Below, in pieces: positions 9,436 through 22,232 of a stretch of 64,000 nt of DNA (positions are counted from its first letter, which is position 1; the number at the start of each line of letters is the position of its first letter). The translations under genes were made by a program, and so were the position numbers. Source of the DNA: Chrysoperla carnea (taxonomy: Eukaryota > Arthropoda > Insecta > Neuroptera > Chrysopidae); NCBI RefSeq assembly GCF_905475395.1, contig NC_058339.1, positions 39,875,172 through 39,939,171 on the forward strand. The letters run 5' to 3'. The notes below the pieces were generated by a model. That model did no database searches, was not told the DNA's origin, and worked only from the letters and a program-made list of their open reading frames with translations.

Positions 9436-11929
9436 AGTGGGTGAGCATAATGTAATTGTTGATTGATGAACCGGTAATGTAAACTAAATTTATACTTGAA
9501 GGTAGGGAAATTTAAGTATCCTTTAATTAAAATAAATGATTGAGTCGCTTTTATACGAAACGTGAAGCTTTTTCAGGTTGAAGCATATTATTACAATTTT
9601 CTTTTTATTTATTGTATCTATCTACCATAGCCGAGAGTTTAATTTACCCATACTTGTCTAGAAATATTAATTATAATTTTTATTAAATTATAAAGCATAT
9701 TCCCATTAATTACAATACAAAATGAGGGTGATATCAAAATGATATTTACTAAGTCAATGACAATCATTGACGATTATTAACAAGTATTAAGAATATGTTC
9801 CATATGTTGTTTGGGAAAGAGAAGTGATAACTCTCGCAAGCTTACTGCTTAAATACGCATTTCATATGAATTATAGGGTTCGAATCTGTAGTATTCTTGA
9901 CTCGAAGTATATTATTGGGTGATTGGATAAAGATGAATGTTCATATCGTTTATCACAAACAATAAAAGATATATCATCCAAATCTACCTATATCACCCAC
10001 ACACATAAAGATATATAATAATTCTCACATTCAACCAAACACCAAACAATACAAGATATAGTAGACAATCTGATCGTAGTAAACCCTCCCTGCATTATAG
10101 TCGTACCAAAAAATTTCTAAAACTAAAGCAATTCCAATTAAAATAGGACTAGAGTTAGGAGAATAGGACCAAGGGTAGTAAAAATAGAAAGAAATAATTC
10201 AAAAGAAAAAGCGCAAATCATTGTTAAAAAGAAGATATTTGAAATGAAAAAAATTAATTTAAAGTTTCAATAAATAAAATATCCATAGTTGGTTGGGATT
10301 ATAATTCCGATCCTTGAGTTGGGGAAGAGTACACAGGGGCATATTCTTAAATTTTTTTCCTAAGTTTTGTGTGTCCACATTTTGGCATACAGTAGATCCG
10401 CGGTAATCACAGAGGCTAGTCTAATCTAACACCCTTTGTAATCCGACATAAGTATAACGGTAATTATTATATAGATTTATTGTAAATTCATGAATTCTTC
10501 GTGGCTGAAATTAGAAAATGTTTGAAATCTTATCATTTTGGTATGTAAATTGTCGGATTTTAAGATATTCTTTTCCTAAAAGTTCCAGACTACAAGGGGT
10601 TTATGGCAGTAGGTACTCTATAGTCCGACAAATTCGATTCTTCGACATCACCTTGCACTCCCACCTTGCACTGGTTGTTACACACAAAAATTACACCACT
10701 AAATAAAAGACTATAGACCTGATTTGGAAACGCACGAAAAAACGTTTTATTTTCATGTAGGCAATCGGAACATATATAGGGTAAGAGCACACAAGCGTTT
10801 TTCCAGCAGCCACACATCTTAGTAGTGACTGTTGTGACTGTTTCGTTTCGTCAAGTATGTATAGAACTTTAGAATTCATTTATTTATACAATTTACGCTA
10901 TTTTGTTAGAAATTTTTAAATAAACTTCATTTCATATCATTTTATTAATATTAATTGCAATTTCCAGACAGTTTTGTCGTTGCTAACACGCCAGAGACTA
11001 ATAATAACTTTAAAAAGGTTTTATAATCCTTTCATTTGAGTTGAGTATGATTTTGTTAAGCTCTCAAGTTCAATGAGCAAAATTCTTGTTGTTAGTCGAA
11101 CATAACACAGATACAATTTTTTACGAACTATTTTAAAGCATCGAAATTAATGATTTAGGTATTACGATAATCAGTACTAAGCCAGTTTTAATCAAAATTT
11201 ACATATCTTGATAGACTTACATATGTTATATATATGGAGAGCTTACTATGGCCAGTTCTTGGACCAATAGCTACCAATACGAATACGTCTACCATGGGAA
11301 TATCTAACAACGTACTTTGTAATGTAGTAAGTTATGTGTATTGATTGTATGGTATGTATGATATTTACAATGACGTAAAATTATTGAATTTTTTGACAGA
11401 TATGTCTTGTTTGAAGATCACTAACCGTTCGATGTCACATTCCAATGTTGTGAACATTATTTAATATACACCATCATACAACAATACATTCGTATTTATT
11501 ATATAATATACAAAGAGCTTTTAAGATGGGAAATTTATTATTCTTTTGGGTAGGAATGTGTAAAACAAACGATAAAATGTGTTCTTCGGATAAAAAGTTC
11601 AGAGTTCAACTAAAAATTTCATATAATCATCGGCCAACTAGCCTTCATCGATAGTTTTTTTAACCGAATCTATCTTCGGCAGATAAACACCAAATATTAA
11701 TAAAACCTTATTCTTCTATCTTTAAGAAAAAAATCATTTCACACATATTGTTCAACTTATCTTTGCTTTCATGAAAGGGGGGGGGGTCGAGATTTGGCTT
11801 GGCCTTGATTTTACAAGTGCTTGCTATTCTTTAATGTAGAGCAAATTTTATCTCCATCGGTTAAGTTCTTCAGAACAATATATGCGACCTTATACTCGTA
11901 TACCTTTTCATTAGCTATTCGTAAATTTA
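9436..11929. other. Intergenic DNA, nothing recognised
   Basis: No gene, tRNA or complete element is supported. Short open frames near 10518-10880 overlap each other on both strands and show no family motif. A run of ten G lies at 11777-11786. Confidence 0.55.
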
Positions 11930-11937
11930 TGATATTA

Positions 11938-12455
11938 TTACACCATGTATATATGTAATATATATCAAGGTATACTAAGTTTAGTCCCAAGTTTGTAACG
12001 GTTCACAATATTGATGCTACGAACCAAATTTTGGTATAGGTCGGTCCGTCCGTCCTTCCATCTGTGAACACGATAATTAAAAAACGAAAGAAGATATCAA
12101 GCTGCAATTTTTACAGCGTACACAGGACGTAAAAAGTGAGGCTGAGTTCGTAAATGAGCAACATAGGCTAATTGGGTCTTGTAAATCTTGTTAATCGTTA
12201 GAGATAGAACAAAAGTTTTAGTGTAAAAAATGTTCCTTACAAAAATAAACAACTTTTGTTTGAAACATTTTTTCGTAAACATCACTGTTTACCCGTGAGG
12301 GCGCAAATTAAGCGCAAATTGAATAGTATGTATTATACGGGAGTATCAGTTATGTATGTGTGACAAGTATATATGTGTAATGTGATAGAGTAATAAACAC
12401 CGTCTATACATAGTATTTAAACAATTAACCCAACCAGTTGTTTGTTTTCACTTGT
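11938..12455 (+). repeat. Dispersed repeat family A, copy A1 (near full length)
   Basis: This copy begins CACCATGTATATATG at about 11941. It carries the recurrent blocks GGTATACTAAGTTTAGTCCC, AAGTTTGTAACG, a (C/T)CGTC run near 12045, ACGATAATTAAAAAACGAAA, CAGCGTACACAGGACGTAAA, GAGCAACATAGGCTAATTGG, AACAACTTTTGTTTGAAACA and TTTACCCGTGAGGGCGCAAA. It ends near GTTTTCACTTGTTT at about 12446-12455. There is no coding potential and no clear terminal inverted repeat. It serves as the reference copy for the other A copies. Confidence 0.85.
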
Positions 12456-12663
12456 TTATATTAGTCAATTGCTAGTCCACAATAATATCAATTGATAGTT
12501 TTATAATACCAATGTTTATTATCCCATCGATGCCAATACAGTAATTTATGGTCTTCGTTTAAAGGATGAGAAGTATAAATATTTTATATAAGTTATATAT
12601 AATGTTTATTTTAACTAATGTTTACATAATGTTAATTAACACTACACTTATCGTGTAATTCCG

Positions 12664-12858
12664 GTGAAATATTGTTTCGTAGAATTTACAATATTTGCAT
12701 TGTTGAGTATCTTATTGATGTTTAACGCAGTAATATTTATTATTATTTTTGATTCTATCGGCTTTCTTTCTTACTTTACTTGGAACGAGTCGAAATATAA
12801 AACAACTTGTTTATATGAACGCGGTCCTTATGCTGTTGATGATCCCCTTTACAGATAA
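12664..12858 (+). other. Possible small membrane-peptide reading frame, unrecognised
   Basis: An open frame that begins with GTG rather than ATG runs to TAA at 12856-12858. It reads a hydrophobic segment of about 25 residues followed by a polar tail ending GPYAVDDPLYR, with base composition closer to 50:50 than its surroundings. The first ATG in frame is 12717. It could be an exon, a fragment of a decayed gene, or chance. No family is recognised and no matching exon is seen nearby. Confidence 0.15.
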
Positions 12859-12872
12859 TCTATATTACTAAT

Positions 12873-13238
12873 AATTATATCCTGTATATATGTAATATAT
12901 GTCAAGGAATATTGAGTTTAGTTCCCAGTTTGTAACGCTTAAAAATATTGATGCTACGAACAAATTTTTGGTATCGGTGTTCAAAAATCCTCTAACTAGT
13001 CCATTTTTGGTTGTCTGCCCGTCTGCCCGTCTGTCTGTGGACACGAAAACTCAAAATGAGATATCAATTTAAAACTTTATAGCGTGATCAGGACGTAAAA
13101 AGTGAAGCTTACTTTGTAAATGATCATCATAGGTCAATTGGGTCTTGGGTCCGTAGAATCTTGTAAACCGTAAGAAATAGAACAAAAGTTCAAATATAAA
13201 AAATGTTTCTTGTGTAAAAATAAACAACTTTTGTTTTT
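12873..13238 (+). repeat. Family A repeat, copy A2 (3' truncated)
   Basis: It contains the A blocks in the same order as A1: CTGTATATATGTAATATATG, TTTAGTTCCCAGTTTGTAACGC, GGTATCGGTGTTC, a GTCTGCCCGTCTGTCTGTGG run, GAGATATCAATTTAAAAC, TCAGGACGTAAAAAGTG, GGTCTTGGGTCCGTAG and AAACAACTTTTGTTTTTGC. It stops before the distal A1 sequence. Confidence 0.85.
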
Positions 13239-13608
13239 GCTTCTTTTTCTTAATGCACTTCAGGTCAAGTACTCAATATAATTTCTTGTTCATTTCAATA
13301 TAAATAAAAAAGATAAATTTTGGCCCTTATTTTTTTGAATAAAAAAAATTTTAATCACTTCATACAGAATGTGAGAATTAAAAATTCAGGCGGTAAATCA
13401 TCTTTATATGAAGTGTGTGAAACTCTTCAATACTCACTAAGATTTTCTAAATTATTACTATTTGAAATAAGTAGGAAACATTAATAAAGAAGTTAAAACA
13501 TTTCAGTTTCACACACGTATTTATAGTAATATTTCTTCTTATTAATTATAATATTTGAATACATATTTTGCCAATTACTCCTACCTAATGTTTAAAATAT
13601 ATAGGTAA

Positions 13609-14165
13609 TATAAGTGACAGAGAAGATGAGACACTGTCTCCTTCTCCTCCACACTATGACAGCTCCTGCAATAGTCGTGATACAATGTCAGGCCCAGGCA
13701 TTCAGCAAGCCTACCACCCAGTCAATGTCCTGTAATAGCCGCGACAATTTTGCTAATAGAGGCCCTCGGAAGCGATTTTAGATCTTCGGAACGCCTACGA
13801 TTGTACTCAGACCATATCTGCCTTGACGTACCACAAGTATCTTCCTCCCTCCATCTAAGATTGGCCCTTTTTAAGATATCCTTTTTAAGGAGCAGCTTGC
13901 AGTTTGTGAACGAAACTCCTGGATGCATATTGATTCCTGTGTGTGACAGCATAGTGGCACTTCTAGCAAGCTTATTAGCATCACAATTTCCTGGAATGTC
14001 ACTGTGTCCCGGTACCCATACCAGGTTAACATTCATTTATTCCGCCAGCTTTTTTAAGGACGTACGGCAGTTCCCTGCTACCTTTGAGCTTAGATAAACT
14101 GAGCTGAAGGATATAGGTGATGCTTGGCTGTCACTCAAGATAGTAATGTCGCTGCACCTGAGACT
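13609..14165 (-). pseudogene. LINE remnant: RNase H domain plus C-terminal CCHC-like end (I/LOA-type)
   Basis: On the minus strand one frame reads ITILSDSQAS (conserved aspartate, about 14125-14153), VYLSSKVAGNCRTSLKKLAE and a TAA stop (14037-14039). It continues with VNLVWVPGHSDIPGN, DANKLARSA and a basic linker, then TGA (13722-13724) exactly where a cysteine codon is usual (ITGH-stop-LGGRLAECLGL). It ends with YCRSCHSVEEKETVSHLL, a Cys-x2-Cys...His...Cys pattern. This is the usual order at the C-terminus of I- and LOA/R1-like non-LTR retrotransposon pol proteins, where RNase H degrades RNA after target-primed reverse transcription. The first RNase H strand and the whole RT are absent. Two in-frame stops show it is dead. 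The exact clade is inference. Confidence 0.85.
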
Positions 14166-15034
14166 GTTTTTGGCTCTATATTTACAGCCCACACCACGAC
14201 AATAAAAATACAATTGATAGGTAGGCCAGGCTGTGAAGAATTTATTGGCTAGATAGGGTAAAAAGGTAATTTAAAACTATTTGAGCCTGTTACTAGACTT
14301 GACTAAATTAATCGAAACAATTCATTTTTTAGCAAAAATAATCTAGAATATAGTCTTTTGGTATCTTATGTCATACAACGTTTACTTATCAAGAATCTTT
14401 TTCTCTATTACAAATTTTATTTCCTGATACAAAATATACTTTGCCAAAGAATACATTTACTTAAACATCATCATATATTTATAGATAACTTTATAAAGAG
14501 TCAAAAATTTTATCTAAACCTTAATTGAAAGTAATAATAAAAATGTATATTTTCTACATGATACTATTATTTTCACGCCTATATGAATGAAAACAATTGT
14601 ATAATTAATCAAATTTTAGGTCATTTACCATCGATACGAACACTATCAAAAATAATGTTAATGTTAAAAAAAAAGTTTTTGTGAATGTGAACCACTCCCA
14701 AATTATGTCCAAAAAAAAAGTTTAAATATATTGTTAGTAAATACTGTCGAATAAAGAAAACATGTCTTAGATTAGATCATAACATTGTATGAATTAAATA
14801 GACATTTTAAAATGTAATGTATAAAACAAAATAATATGGGGTAACGTTATAATATTTAATCTTATAGAAATTTTAAACAAAAAAATTGTGTGATATCTTT
14901 TTTGTTTCGTCTTAAGGTCGAAAGAGCTGATGGATATTAATATAACTTAGAAAAAAATGCTTTAAGTTAAAATAAAATCTTTAAGCTGTTCAAATCTTAT
15001 CTTAAACTTTTGCCTGTACTTTTAAATAGCAGTG
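14166..15034. other. AT-rich intergenic DNA, nothing recognised
   Basis: No open frame above background, RNA gene or repeat boundary is visible. The stretch directly upstream of the LINE remnant shows no RT motif. Confidence 0.55.
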
Positions 15035-15326
15035 TTTCTGGCTTTCCGTCTGTGCAGTTCTCTACACGATAACTAAAAAACGAAAAGACACATCGAGTCG
15101 AAATTTTAATAGCGTACTCGGGACGTATGTTTGAATGTGTATGTGAACAACATCGTACAATTAAGTCATGGGTTTGTAGGACTTATTTTGCAAACCGCAA
15201 GAGATAGAACTAAAGTTAAAGAGTAAAAAATGTTCTTTATAAAATAATAAACAACTTTTGCCTGAATCATTTTTTAGTAAACAATCATTATTTTTTCGCG
15301 AGGGAACAAATTTGTGCAAATTTTGG
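15035..15326 (+). repeat. Family A repeat, copy A3 (5' truncated)
   Basis: It starts inside the pyrimidine run (TTCCGTCTGTGCAG) and keeps ACGATAACTAAAAAACGAAA, AGCGTACTCGGGACGTATG, AACAACATCGTACAATTAAG, AACAACTTTTGCCTGAATCA and the GCGAGGGAACAAATTTG end. Confidence 0.8.
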
Positions 15327-16522
15327 TTTCCAAATATAAAAGATAGAGAGTTGAAAATTTAATGGAAGCTTCAACAAGTGAGTCTTGTAAGAGGTCAAAG
15401 AAGAGATCTTGAAAGTGTAAAAGCTACATGGCAGGGTACAAGGCCTGCTCTTTTAGAACTTGTAATGAAAATAGATTTTTATTTTTGGTTGACAGTCCGC
15501 GGAGAATGTGTAACGATGATTTAAACAACACAATGCGTGATCTTGCTATTCGCTGTTTAAGCAGTCTTTTTAGAATATTACCATATAAAAAAGATGCTAT
15601 TGTGATTTTTCATTAAGATACTTTTGGGATCTCTGGTCTTATGAGCTATGAGCTCAATCACATAAAAAATGGCAAAGTATTTTTTATTTTCAAAAGAACT
15701 ACATGTTATAATAATTTTAATTTGGTGAAAGGTTTAACAGGTTTTTAAAATAAATATACACACGATTTTTTATTAAAATTTTTAATATATTTTACTTTTA
15801 CCCAAATTAAAAATCGATTCATCAGCATTTAATGGCAAACATTTTTATTAAAAATATCTTTTAAAATTATTTTAATGTAAAATAAAATTTGTTAATAATC
15901 ATAAATTAACAAAAACAGTTGTTGACTTTAATATCAATTAAAATTCCAAAATTAATATTTTTACCTTATTAAAAAGTTTTTTTTTTCCGTTTGTTTGTTT
16001 GTTAATAAACCTATATCATTTGCGGTTGGATTATTTCAGTAGATACAATGTGTCACAAAAGTAACAAAAAAAACTTCCCACATAAGCAAGTTTTGAAATT
16101 GTTCCTTATCACACATTTTTATTTGTTTCTGAGGGTGGTAAAACCTAGAATAGAAAAATATAACATAAAAACATAATTTTTCATTTAAAAATATGAGTTG
16201 TGATACTGAGTTATCAGAAGAAGATAATAGAGATTATTTAAAGTAAGCACAAGAAAATTTTATGTTATAATAAATATCCTGATCAAACCAAATGTAATGT
16301 GCGAACATGTTTATCGGTTTACTACTAAACCAAAAGTATGTGTCTTTTAAACTAGTATACATTCATACAGTTTAAATTAAAAGTCAAATTAAATGTTTTA
16401 AAGAATAAAACAAGTATTTGACTTCTAAAATTAATATCTTAAATTTTTAGATAAATATCATGTAAATAAAAATGTAAAGGCTACATTTATAATGTACGAA
16501 GGTACGAAAGGAATATAAATCC
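15327..16522. other. AT-rich intergenic DNA, no supported gene
   Basis: One open frame (15428-15616) lacks any recognised motif and has no splice-site context that would make it an exon. The remainder is low-complexity A/T sequence. Confidence 0.5.
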
Positions 16523-17185
16523 TACCGGGTGTCCCACGACATTTTTTTAGTCCAATGGTCTGTTAGTATTCTAATTATGCTGTGAAAAGTAGAATACTAT
16601 ACTTTAAATGAAACGGAGCAGGTGAATTATCGATAAGGTAAGTATGAAAGCGTTTGTTGACAGATTTGGCCTACTTTTTTACAGTCTGAGAATAATATTA
16701 GCTGTTAAATTCGTTAAATTCTATCGAAAAGTGGGTTTAACCATGGTTTTAGCATAGGAACTGCAAATACCATTTTGAAAATACCCTAAATAATTTTTAA
16801 CCAGGAAACAGATGGTGGCTTTAATTTTGACCTTGATCCTTTCATTGAAGGCATATTTAGATATGTTTTGGTCCAGTGAAATTTTATTTTTAAATTTTAA
16901 CATCAAAATCAAAATTAAAATCATCGCGTTAAATTTCTCATTCAAAATTTAAGAACTATAACGTAACAGAATTTATTTGCTCCATAACTCATAGATAGAA
17001 TTATGCTTTGAAATTCTGCCGAAACTAATCAAATCGTAAAAAAATATTTCGAATAATGGAAAATATATGCAAAAATGGGAAAAAAAATGTGCTCACTAAA
17101 AACATTTCTGTAACCCTTAAAATTTTTGTTTGAAAAATTAAAAAAAAAAAAAATATTCAATGACTTTTGTGACACCCGTCACCTG
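16523..17185. mobile_element. Possible TIR element with CGGGTGTC ends
   Basis: The left edge CCGGGTGTCCCACGACAT (about 16524) and the reverse complement of the right edge ATGACTTTTGTGACACCCG (about 17160-17178) share the pattern CGGGTGTC-CA-...-ACAT/-GTCAT. The interior of about 640 bp is AT-rich and has no transposase. Such short ends also occur in fragments of other elements, so the call is tentative. Confidence 0.3.
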
Positions 17186-19339
17186 ATATACTCACACAAT
17201 ACAAAACTCACCTGCTAATTATTAATTATAAATATTAACAAATGTAAATTTAATTTATGTAATTGTTTAAAACGTAATCAGTTTAACAAATCAATATATT
17301 AATTTATTAAATTATGTATACTTTATATTGTATGGATATGTATTATATTCATAATATGGAATTTTGATGCTTAAACTTTGATTACATCAATCGATTTAGT
17401 TTGATACACATTTCGTATTGTAATTTCAAAACGAAAACCTGTTGAAAATCAACATTTTGCTTCTTGTCAATTCTTCTGTGCCTTTGGAATATTTTCTTTT
17501 GTATTAGTACCTAGGAAAAATTTATTTTAAGTTAATAATTAATTATTATAATAAAAGCTTAATTATGTTATTATTTTAGAGCCAAAGTAAACTATTACCT
17601 CGTAAATCATTGAAGAAATGTTAACAAAAACCATGCCTGCTTAATTCTTTCTAGCCAACACTTTAAATGATGAAAAAAAACCTTATTATTTTTTTGAACT
17701 AAATATGAACTCATACTACTAATTCCTATTTTCCTTATAGGCCTCCGCTTCACATCGTTTTTAGGAATTTTTAAGTTTTAAGTTAATTTATATGAGGTTT
17801 TCTTATATTGTCTTTTTATCGAATATCGTAGTCACACATTTCAAGAAATAACATATTTGTAACGCATTTACCTATTGGAATTCCCACTTTTAGTCTACTT
17901 TTAAAAGTCAAACATATTTTCGTTAACCAGAACAAGCAATCGAATACATTGTGGCATCAAGGTTATATACATATCCGTTATTAAAAGATCCTAAGCAGGT
18001 GATTTGTATGATTTAACATTGGTAATATATTTTTGAAGAATAAGTGCTATGATTTGGAAGTCTAACATTCAATATGACGACCAACATACGCCATATTGTG
18101 AAAATGTGTGTTCCTATGTGGGACACTAGAGACCAATCGCGTGGACCGATTTTGATGATTCTGTTGTCAATCGATTTGTATTAACCTTGCAAGTGCTACT
18201 GAAGATGTGGCAATAATAAAAATTTAATATGGCGACCACCAAACATCCCATTGTGAAAAAGCAAACAATGTAAGGCGGCCAACTATGTCAAGTACGAAAG
18301 GACCAAACATGCATACATAGGCTGAAAATAAAGGTCGACAAACTATGGTAAGTGGGATATTGTTGAATAAGTATTTGAAAATAAAATAAAAATTATTTAA
18401 AAATAAAAATTCCAGTAGTTTACATAGCGACTCATTTTTCCAAAAATGTGCCCCCTCTGTTAAAATCGCAAGGTAAATTGCTAGACTTGTTTTCTTTATT
18501 TTCAATTTATATTTATCTCAATCGGGTGTTTTATTTTTTAATATTTGCTTTAAGATTGTTTACTAGACATGGTTCTTAGCAAAATCTTTTAGGGCATTTA
18601 AACATTCTAGACTTGTTCTCAGTTATAAAGTCCACTCAGTTAAAACTAAGCAGGTTATTTCATTAATCGCACTCATCTGAAATAAAATTGAATATATCCA
18701 GCTTGGAACTCTCGTTCAACGGAGGAATTATGGTATTTACCTTTTTTGAAGAGTACAAATTAATTTGATAAATTGAAAACTTACTTAAAGGGGTTACATT
18801 GTTATGGTAAGAACAACAAACTCGGATATTTATCAATTAAAGCTCATGGTACAATGAATCAGATCCTAAACCTAGAAATTGTAGAATCGTATGGAATGCA
18901 GTACAGTGTTTTGTTATGACATATCCCAACAATTTCTTTATACCCACTATATAATAAAAAATAATAGGTACAAAAGTGAGAAGTAATAATAATTTTTGGT
19001 AGTTGTCGATATAATACTTGTATAAAAATTTAACAATGATCTTTATCAACACTAAAAATATGATTAAAAAGCTTGTTTTAATTTTTTATTAAAATTATTA
19101 TAAATGAATATTATATTACGGTAGTATAAGATAATAAAAATACAACCAAACTAAATATAATTATATAGCGATTATATTTTATTATGTATCTATTTATTAT
19201 TTTCTATTAATAAAAAAGATCATTTATTTGAAGCTATTACATACACAAATACAAATGTAATTTTTCTTGTCTATTGTTTTGTTTTTGATATACTTTTAAT
19301 AATTATATTTATTAATGTTATATTAATCTCCAATTTTGA
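17186..19339. other. AT-rich intergenic DNA with small repeat fragments
   Basis: There is no gene. Two related segments near 18071-18110 (AATATGACGACCAACATACGCCATATTGTG) and 18228-18262 (AATATGGCGACCACCAAACATCCCATTGTG) form a local direct repeat. Between them, GTGGACCGATTTTGATGATT resembles the family B motif. Confidence 0.5.
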
Positions 19340-19690
19340 CAAAACTCAGTATATAAGGTAGTTTTGACCCAAAAAGTACATAAATCGGGCGCATTTGTTG
19401 ACTGGTCGATTAATTTTTGTGATACGGACCAAAATTACCCCCACCAACGAGTTCCATCAAATTCCAAAACAAAAAATATATTTGTCTATAAAATTATTAA
19501 CATGGGTTTCCCGTATACGAAATTCACATCCCCTTTTTTATCCTTTAGGGCATGAATTTTAAAAATTTCCCTTCTTAGTTCTCTCTTACGTCATTCAGGG
19601 AACGTGTGTACAAAATTTCAGGCTTCTAGACCCAGTGGTTTGAACTGTGCGTTGATCGATCAGTCAGCTTGAATTCTTATATATATAGAT
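19340..19690 (+). repeat. Transposable-element 3'-end-like fragment
   Basis: The stretch includes ACAAAATTTCAGGCTTCTAGACCCAGTGG, then TGAACTGTGCGTTGATCGATCAGTCAG, and finishes with a TATATATATAG run at about 19680-19690. Sequence of this kind (fixed stretch, GATCAGTCAG, then a short TA tail) resembles the ends of dispersed insect repeats. No coding part is recognised. Confidence 0.4.
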
Positions 19691-21302
19691 TGAAAAGATA
19701 CCATTAAAATGACTACTTCCCGAAAACAAAGATGAAATATTATTTTCTTATTCAAAACCATTAAAAAAAAAAACAATAAAGAGAATACTATAACCATATA
19801 GAATCAAAAGAATTCATTTTAACCATAAATTTTTACACATAAACACATTTAAATAATTAAAAACAAACTCCCCTCAATAGATTATTAAATCATAATTTAC
19901 CTATTTCTACTTCATGCGATTAAAATGACTACGTTAAGACAGCATACCCCACAAATCCTTTTTCATTAAATAATATAATTAAATAGGTTTTAATGCAAGC
20001 AAAAATGAATAAAACATTCATAAAATCTGTACAAGACATTTTTAAACAAAAATTTGCATTAAATTTAAAACAATAATATTATGTCATTTACAGACCTTTT
20101 TTACAAAATAAAATTATGAACATAAATATTAAAATACATACTCTAAACTGCTTTAAAAACCTTTTCACTGTTTTTATAGTTTTATAAAATAATATAATTA
20201 TTAATACATAAATATTTTAAAATATACCCAATTTGGCTTAAAGATTAAAATCGCCCGTTATTTTATTAACTGCTTACATAATTATTTTCAGCAATGAACA
20301 TATAATAAGTAGGTATAAGATCAAATACCCTCTCTAACATTTTTATATATGTTTTGTGTAATCTACAATTATATGCATACATACTACTACGAAGTTCATT
20401 CAGACTCATTTACTTTTTATCAAACATTTTCTAATTACTTGTTGTTTGAGAATATTGTGCGGAGTATTGTAAAAAGGTTGACACGAAATAAATATGTTAA
20501 GGTAGTACCTACACGAAAGTGATATTCCAAGAATTTCTCAAAACTCAGAATATAAAATATTTAATTCATAATACACTTGCTGTTAAAATTAGAAGATGAT
20601 TTACCATGTCATACATGAGATATTAGCAATTAAAAGTGACGCAATTTGTACGTGTACATGGTAGAAGCGTATAAAAATACACAAATTTACAAATATTATA
20701 TTTATTTATCAATGAATGACGTCCACCATCTCTATGAAAAACTAGTATAATGTAGAATACTATATTTAGAAAATATATTTAAAAAAATAAAAATTATTTA
20801 CCACATAGTTTCGATAAAAAACTTAAATAAATAACTCGTTTTAGCGATGATTTTTGTGGAAAGGATATAAAGACTAATGGTAAAGGTATATATCATAGTG
20901 TGTGTGTTTATACGTATAGGAGATATAATAGTGAGTAACTACAGTCTTGTGAAAATAATATATGGTATATGTATAATAGTCATAGCACAGTTAATGCGCT
21001 GAATGATAGTATTAGTCCAAAACTTTTTGACTGGACTGTCGCGGAGGAACTACCTTAATAGTCTCAATGGTATAAAGGTCTCCACACTTTTAGTGAATGA
21101 ATAGTGCAGCAAGATTTGTCAGAGTTGACTATAATGTTGGCTGTATATAATAACTAGCAGTTTCAAAATCGCATCGTCACGTTAATTAAATTAAAAATAC
21201 AAATACTATTGCGTTATAACTCTCACTTTAGTTGCCATCACTTTCCGTTTATGTGTACAATTTCTTTAATTTTAATTTTTTGGTGTGGAGTTCTTCTTTA
21301 TT
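19691..21302. other. AT-rich intergenic DNA, nothing recognised
   Basis: Long A/T tracts without an open frame or RNA gene that can be supported. Confidence 0.55.
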
Positions 21303-21782
21303 CAAAACAAGTGAAAACAAAAAATTGACTGAGTTAATTGTTGAAATACCATATATAGACAGTCTTGATGACTCTTATCACATTACACATACATTCATGT
21401 CACCATATAATACATACTACACAATTTGCGCCTTATTTGTACCCTCACGGACAATCAGTGATGTTTACGAAAAAATGTTTCAAACAAAATTTGTTTATTT
21501 TTTTTATGAGGAACATTTCTCACGTTTAAATTTTTGTTCTACCTCTATCGGCTTACAAAATGGGTCTTACGGACCCAGGAGCTAATTGCCCTATGTTGCT
21601 CATTTACTCGATCTCACTTTTTACATTTTGAGTACGCTGTATCTAGCTTGATATCTTTTTTCGTTTTTGAGTTATCATGTTGACAGACGGACGGACGTAC
21701 AACCGAAAAGCATCAATATTTTAAAGCGATTCAAACTTGGGACTAAACTTAGCATACCTTGTATAATACAAATATGGTATAA
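21303..21782 (-). repeat. Family A repeat, copy A4 (near full length, inverted)
   Basis: Read on the minus strand it starts TATACCATATTTGTATTATA, passes CTAAGTTTAGTCCCAAGTTT, CAACATGATAACTCAAAAAC, GGGCAATTAGCTCCTGGGTC, AAACAAATTTTGTTTGAAACA and CCGTGAGGGTACAAATAAGG. It ends GTTTTCACTTG like A1 and A9. The reading frame on the opposite strand here is incidental. Confidence 0.85.
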
Positions 21783-22232
21783 AAATATTTTTTTGAATAT
21801 AATATTCAGCCCATGTTACTCGCTGATAATGCAGATTTTTATAGTTGAAACAATTCTTAAAATCCGTTTGTGGTGGTTTCTAGTTTGCATATTATAATGT
21901 ATCGTTAAACGTTCAACACCTTTTTCACCAACTAACAAGTAAGAATCAGCAAAAAAAAATTGAGGTAGACCATACTCACGTTCATTCTTTTCAAAGTCAG
22001 AAATATTTCATGACGCAGTCCTGCCATGTTCTGATAGAAGGGTATATCTCTAGAAAAGTTGTAATTCTATTTTAATCTCTATATATACATCACTGTATAT
22101 TAAATAGAAAAAAAACTTAAAGAGAAAATAACTCTTTTCATGTACACCATCAGGACATGGAAGAAACTCGTCTTTTGTAGGATCTCACGGTCTACATTAT
22201 CATATTTTTGAAGGTACGTTGAACCCTTTTTC

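Noticed and set aside
9840..9905. tRNA or tRNA-derived SINE (GGGTTCGAATCTG resembles a B box)
   Set aside because: No matching A box, anticodon stem or acceptor stem could be folded around it, and the T-stem itself has a mismatch.
13750..14097. 115-residue plus-strand open frame
   Set aside because: It is the antisense shadow of the LINE RNase H frame, whose motifs are clear on the minus strand.
21232..21585. 117-residue plus-strand open frame
   Set aside because: Most of it lies inside family A copy A4 and is not conserved as a frame in other copies.
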